Shown here piece after piece: positions 5,862 to 7,221 of a stretch of DNA of 7,221 nucleotides; position 1 is the first letter of the stretch; every line of letters starts with the position of its first letter. This DNA comes from Anaerolineae bacterium. Its GTDB lineage: Bacteria; Chloroflexota; Anaerolineae; Anaerolineales; Villigracilaceae. The position numbers and the translations under genes are program-made. The notes beneath the pieces were generated by a model. It searched no databases, was not told the DNA's origin, and was given only the letters and a program-made list of their open reading frames with translations. The stretch lies in contig PMLN01000331.1 of assembly GCA_003158885.1 (NCBI GenBank), positions 1-7,221 of the forward strand, read 5' to 3'.

Positions 5862-6096
5862 GATCGTATACCTTGCGCGCCAGTTCTGCGCCAAGCATGA
5901 GTTCCGCCAACATGCGCTTTACTTGTTCGGGCGTTGCGTTGGGAAACCGTTGTTTAATGCCCGTGATCGCCAGGGTTTTGACGGTTTCATTCAATCCGTC
6001 CACAATGGAAAGTTTTTTCCACATGGGCATGCGCCGGATGAATTCGATTTGCATTCGTTCGGCTTTTGGATGCGTGTCGGAAGATAGGATGCTCAT
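5851..6096 (-). CDS. Small helical protein of unknown function, partner of the nucleotidyltransferase-fold gene
   Basis: An 81-residue, charged, soluble protein with no signal peptide or membrane segment. Visible blocks are DTHPKAERMQIEFIRRMP (7-24), MWKKLSIVDGLNETVKTLAI (25-44) and TPEQVKRMLAELMLGAELAR (55-74), all predicted helical by pattern. I recall similar short proteins (an N-terminal D-T-P-AER motif, then a conserved RMPxWxK and a C-terminal LxxLxLGxELAxxVY) encoded before nucleotidyltransferase-fold genes in Chloroflexota and other bacteria, but know no assigned function. The ATG at 6096 has only a weak GGAA upstream. Its TGA overlaps the start of the next gene (ATGCCAAGTGA), indicating translational coupling. 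It lacks an obvious winged-helix DNA-binding domain such as AbiEi antitoxins have, and lacks a HEPN RX4-6H motif, so a standard AbiE or MNT-HEPN pair is unlikely. An antitoxin or adaptor role is possible. Confidence 0.8.
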   Translation of the reverse strand: MSILSSDTHPKAERMQIEFIRRMPMWKKLSIVDGLNETVKTLAITGIKQRFPNATPEQVKRMLAELMLGAELARKVYDHAK

Positions 6097-6165
6097 GGGT
6101 TAAGTTCCAAGTGTCGGGTACATTTTACTGCTCATTGCATAAATCTCTAAAGCGGGGGTTCTTTT

Positions 6166-7173
6166 TCACTCATCTTTCTGCTGGTAAACCACATTTTCCC
6201 CTTCTTTCAATGACTTCGATGCAGTTTCAACTGGCAGTGTCTCTGCTGCAAGATGCTCGAATTGATCCGAGAACTTGCCGAGTTTTTTTCCAAGTTCCGT
6301 GTATTTATTTTGGGTATTGGTAATGTTTGTGCCGAGTTTTTCGTAATTTTCTTCCACGCCATTCAAAACCAATTTTAGAGAAGAGATGCGTTCGAGAATT
6401 TCACGCGCGTTCTCTTCGATTTGCATACCTTTCAACCCAAAGACAACCACCTGCAAGTACGCAAAGAACGAATTCGGCGAGACAGCAATTACTCGTTTCT
6501 GCATCGCATAGTTGAACAATTCGCTATTTGAGATGATCTCGTAGTAGACATTCTCGGCGGGAATGTACATCATTACGAATTCAAATGTCCCCTCTGCGGG
6601 AAGAATATATTTGGATGTTTCGTCAATGCGATCCTTCACCACCCGCACAAACGCACTTTTAGTTTTGTGATTTTCCGATTCGTCGCCATCGAAGCCCTGA
6701 AGAGGAAATTTTGAATCGACTGGCAAAATACGCTGGCCCAGGAACAGCACCGCATCCACGCGCGTATTATTTTGAAAGGAGTACTGCATGCGGAAATATT
6801 TCGCCGGCAATACTTGAGAAAGCAGGTTTTCAAGCAATATTTCGCCAAAGCCGCCGCGTCGAAGTGGAGACTGCAAGATGTTGTGCAGTTTGTTGATATC
6901 ATCGCCAAGTTCCAAAACCCGATTTGTTGATTCTGTGACTTTGCCAAGCGTTTCCTTGACTTCTCCAAATATAGCCACCTGACTGGTGACGGATTGCAAA
7001 CTGCTCTCCACCTGCTTTTGGATGGCGTCGAGTTTGCCTGCCAGGTTTGCGATTTGTTCATTGTTCTGCGGAATAGGTTTTGAAACCCGCATGGCAAGCC
7101 ATACAACTACTCCGATGAGTACGAGCAGAATCAATAAGACCAGAAAGAGCAAGATAACAAGTATCGTTTCCAT
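6166..7173 (-). CDS. rmuC: RmuC-family protein (putative DNA recombination protein)
   Basis: A 335-residue protein with the usual order of the family: an N-terminal membrane anchor (about residues 3-28, ILVILLFLVLLILLVLIGVV), a coiled-coil stretch (about 38-100), then the RmuC domain. Key blocks are LRRGGFGEILLENLL (104-118), RVDAVLF (138-144), ILPVDSKFPLQGF (149-161) and VMMYIPAEN (200-208), which include the conserved acidic and lysine residues (Glu111, Asp140, Asp153, Lys155) of this restriction-endonuclease-like fold. In E. coli RmuC limits DNA inversion at short inverted repeats; biochemical function is poorly defined. The protein is shorter than E. coli RmuC (about 475 residues), mainly through a shorter coiled coil, which is common in the family. 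The ATG at 7173 follows the stop of the upstream gene by 6 bases, so the two probably form an operon. The small-protein gene lies 69 bp downstream on the same strand. Confidence 0.9.
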   Translation of the reverse strand: METILVILLFLVLLILLVLIGVVVWLAMRVSKPIPQNNEQIANLAGKLDAIQKQVESSLQSVTSQVAIFGEVKETLGKVTESTNRVLELGDDINKLHNILQSPLRRGGFGEILLENLLSQVLPAKYFRMQYSFQNNTRVDAVLFLGQRILPVDSKFPLQGFDGDESENHKTKSAFVRVVKDRIDETSKYILPAEGTFEFVMMYIPAENVYYEIISNSELFNYAMQKRVIAVSPNSFFAYLQVVVFGLKGMQIEENAREILERISSLKLVLNGVEENYEKLGTNITNTQNKYTELGKKLGKFSDQFEHLAAETLPVETASKSLKEGENVVYQQKDE

Positions 7174-7179
7174 AATCTC

Positions 7180-7221
7180 TTATTTCACCTCATACACCTT
7201 CAACACTTCATCCCCATAGTG
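7180..7221 (-). CDS. C-terminal end of an upstream gene (partial)
   Basis: The minus strand reads an open frame from the window edge, ending HYGDEVLKVYEVK and TAA at 7182-7180. The 6-base gap to the RmuC ATG, with GAGGTG in its last codons, fits an operon gene whose end carries the ribosome binding region for the next. Only 13 residues are visible, so the product cannot be identified. Confidence 0.5.
   Translation of the reverse strand, partial: HYGDEVLKVYEVK

Noticed and set aside
5286..6096. Classical AbiEi/AbiEii or MNT-HEPN toxin-antitoxin system
   Set aside because: The small partner has no visible winged helix and no RX4-6H HEPN motif, so naming either system would overstate the evidence.
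6122..6127. TAAAAT as a -10 box on the minus strand before the 81-residue protein gene
   Set aside because: No acceptable -35 element at the right distance; too weak to call a promoter.

Overview
The window looks like chromosomal DNA from a bacterium of the Chloroflexota, most likely class Anaerolineae. This is an inference from three things: the LysM/M23 protein has an architecture I associate with that class; a small helical protein is paired with a nucleotidyltransferase-fold protein of a type I recall from Chloroflexota; and the gaps between genes are filled with drifting 7-bp and 8-bp tandem repeats and short palindromic modules. No rRNA, tRNA, CRISPR array, transposase or phage gene is visible.

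Layout. (1) 1-1278, plus strand: the 3' part of a secreted cell-wall protein with a LysM domain, a lysozyme-like middle region and an M23 metallopeptidase domain. Everything else that codes is on the minus strand. (2) 1279-1612: a convergent gap with 22 in-register heptamers, GC-rich repeat sequence and a perfect 10-bp hairpin. (3) 4526-1613, minus: a 14-TM DHA2-type MFS exporter followed by a cyclopropane-fatty-acyl-phospholipid synthase (Cfa), separated by 76 bp that are mostly a degenerate octamer array. A possible small membrane protein ORF (4734-4528) ends one base before the exporter start. (4) About 4735-5285: non-coding sequence with a second heptamer array, several palindromes and two copies of a dispersed repeat 102 bp apart. 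(5) 6096-5286, minus: an overlapping two-gene unit, an 81-aa helical protein followed by a 191-aa nucleotidyltransferase-fold protein. (6) 7173-6166, minus: an RmuC-family protein, preceded 6 bp upstream by the last 13 codons of another gene that runs off the window.

How the genes relate. The exporter and Cfa probably form one transcription unit concerned with the membrane (efflux or lipid handling plus acyl-chain modification). The small protein and the nucleotidyltransferase-fold protein overlap by 11 bp and are probably translationally coupled. They have the form of a toxin-antitoxin-like or other two-component module of unknown activity, and are the best candidate here for an undescribed system. 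RmuC lies 69 bp upstream on the same strand and may or may not share the transcript. The other notable theme is the repeats: three different repeat types start at, or within 6 bp of, the stop codons of three genes, and the two heptamer arrays are followed by the same GC-rich flank, which suggests a composite dispersed element.
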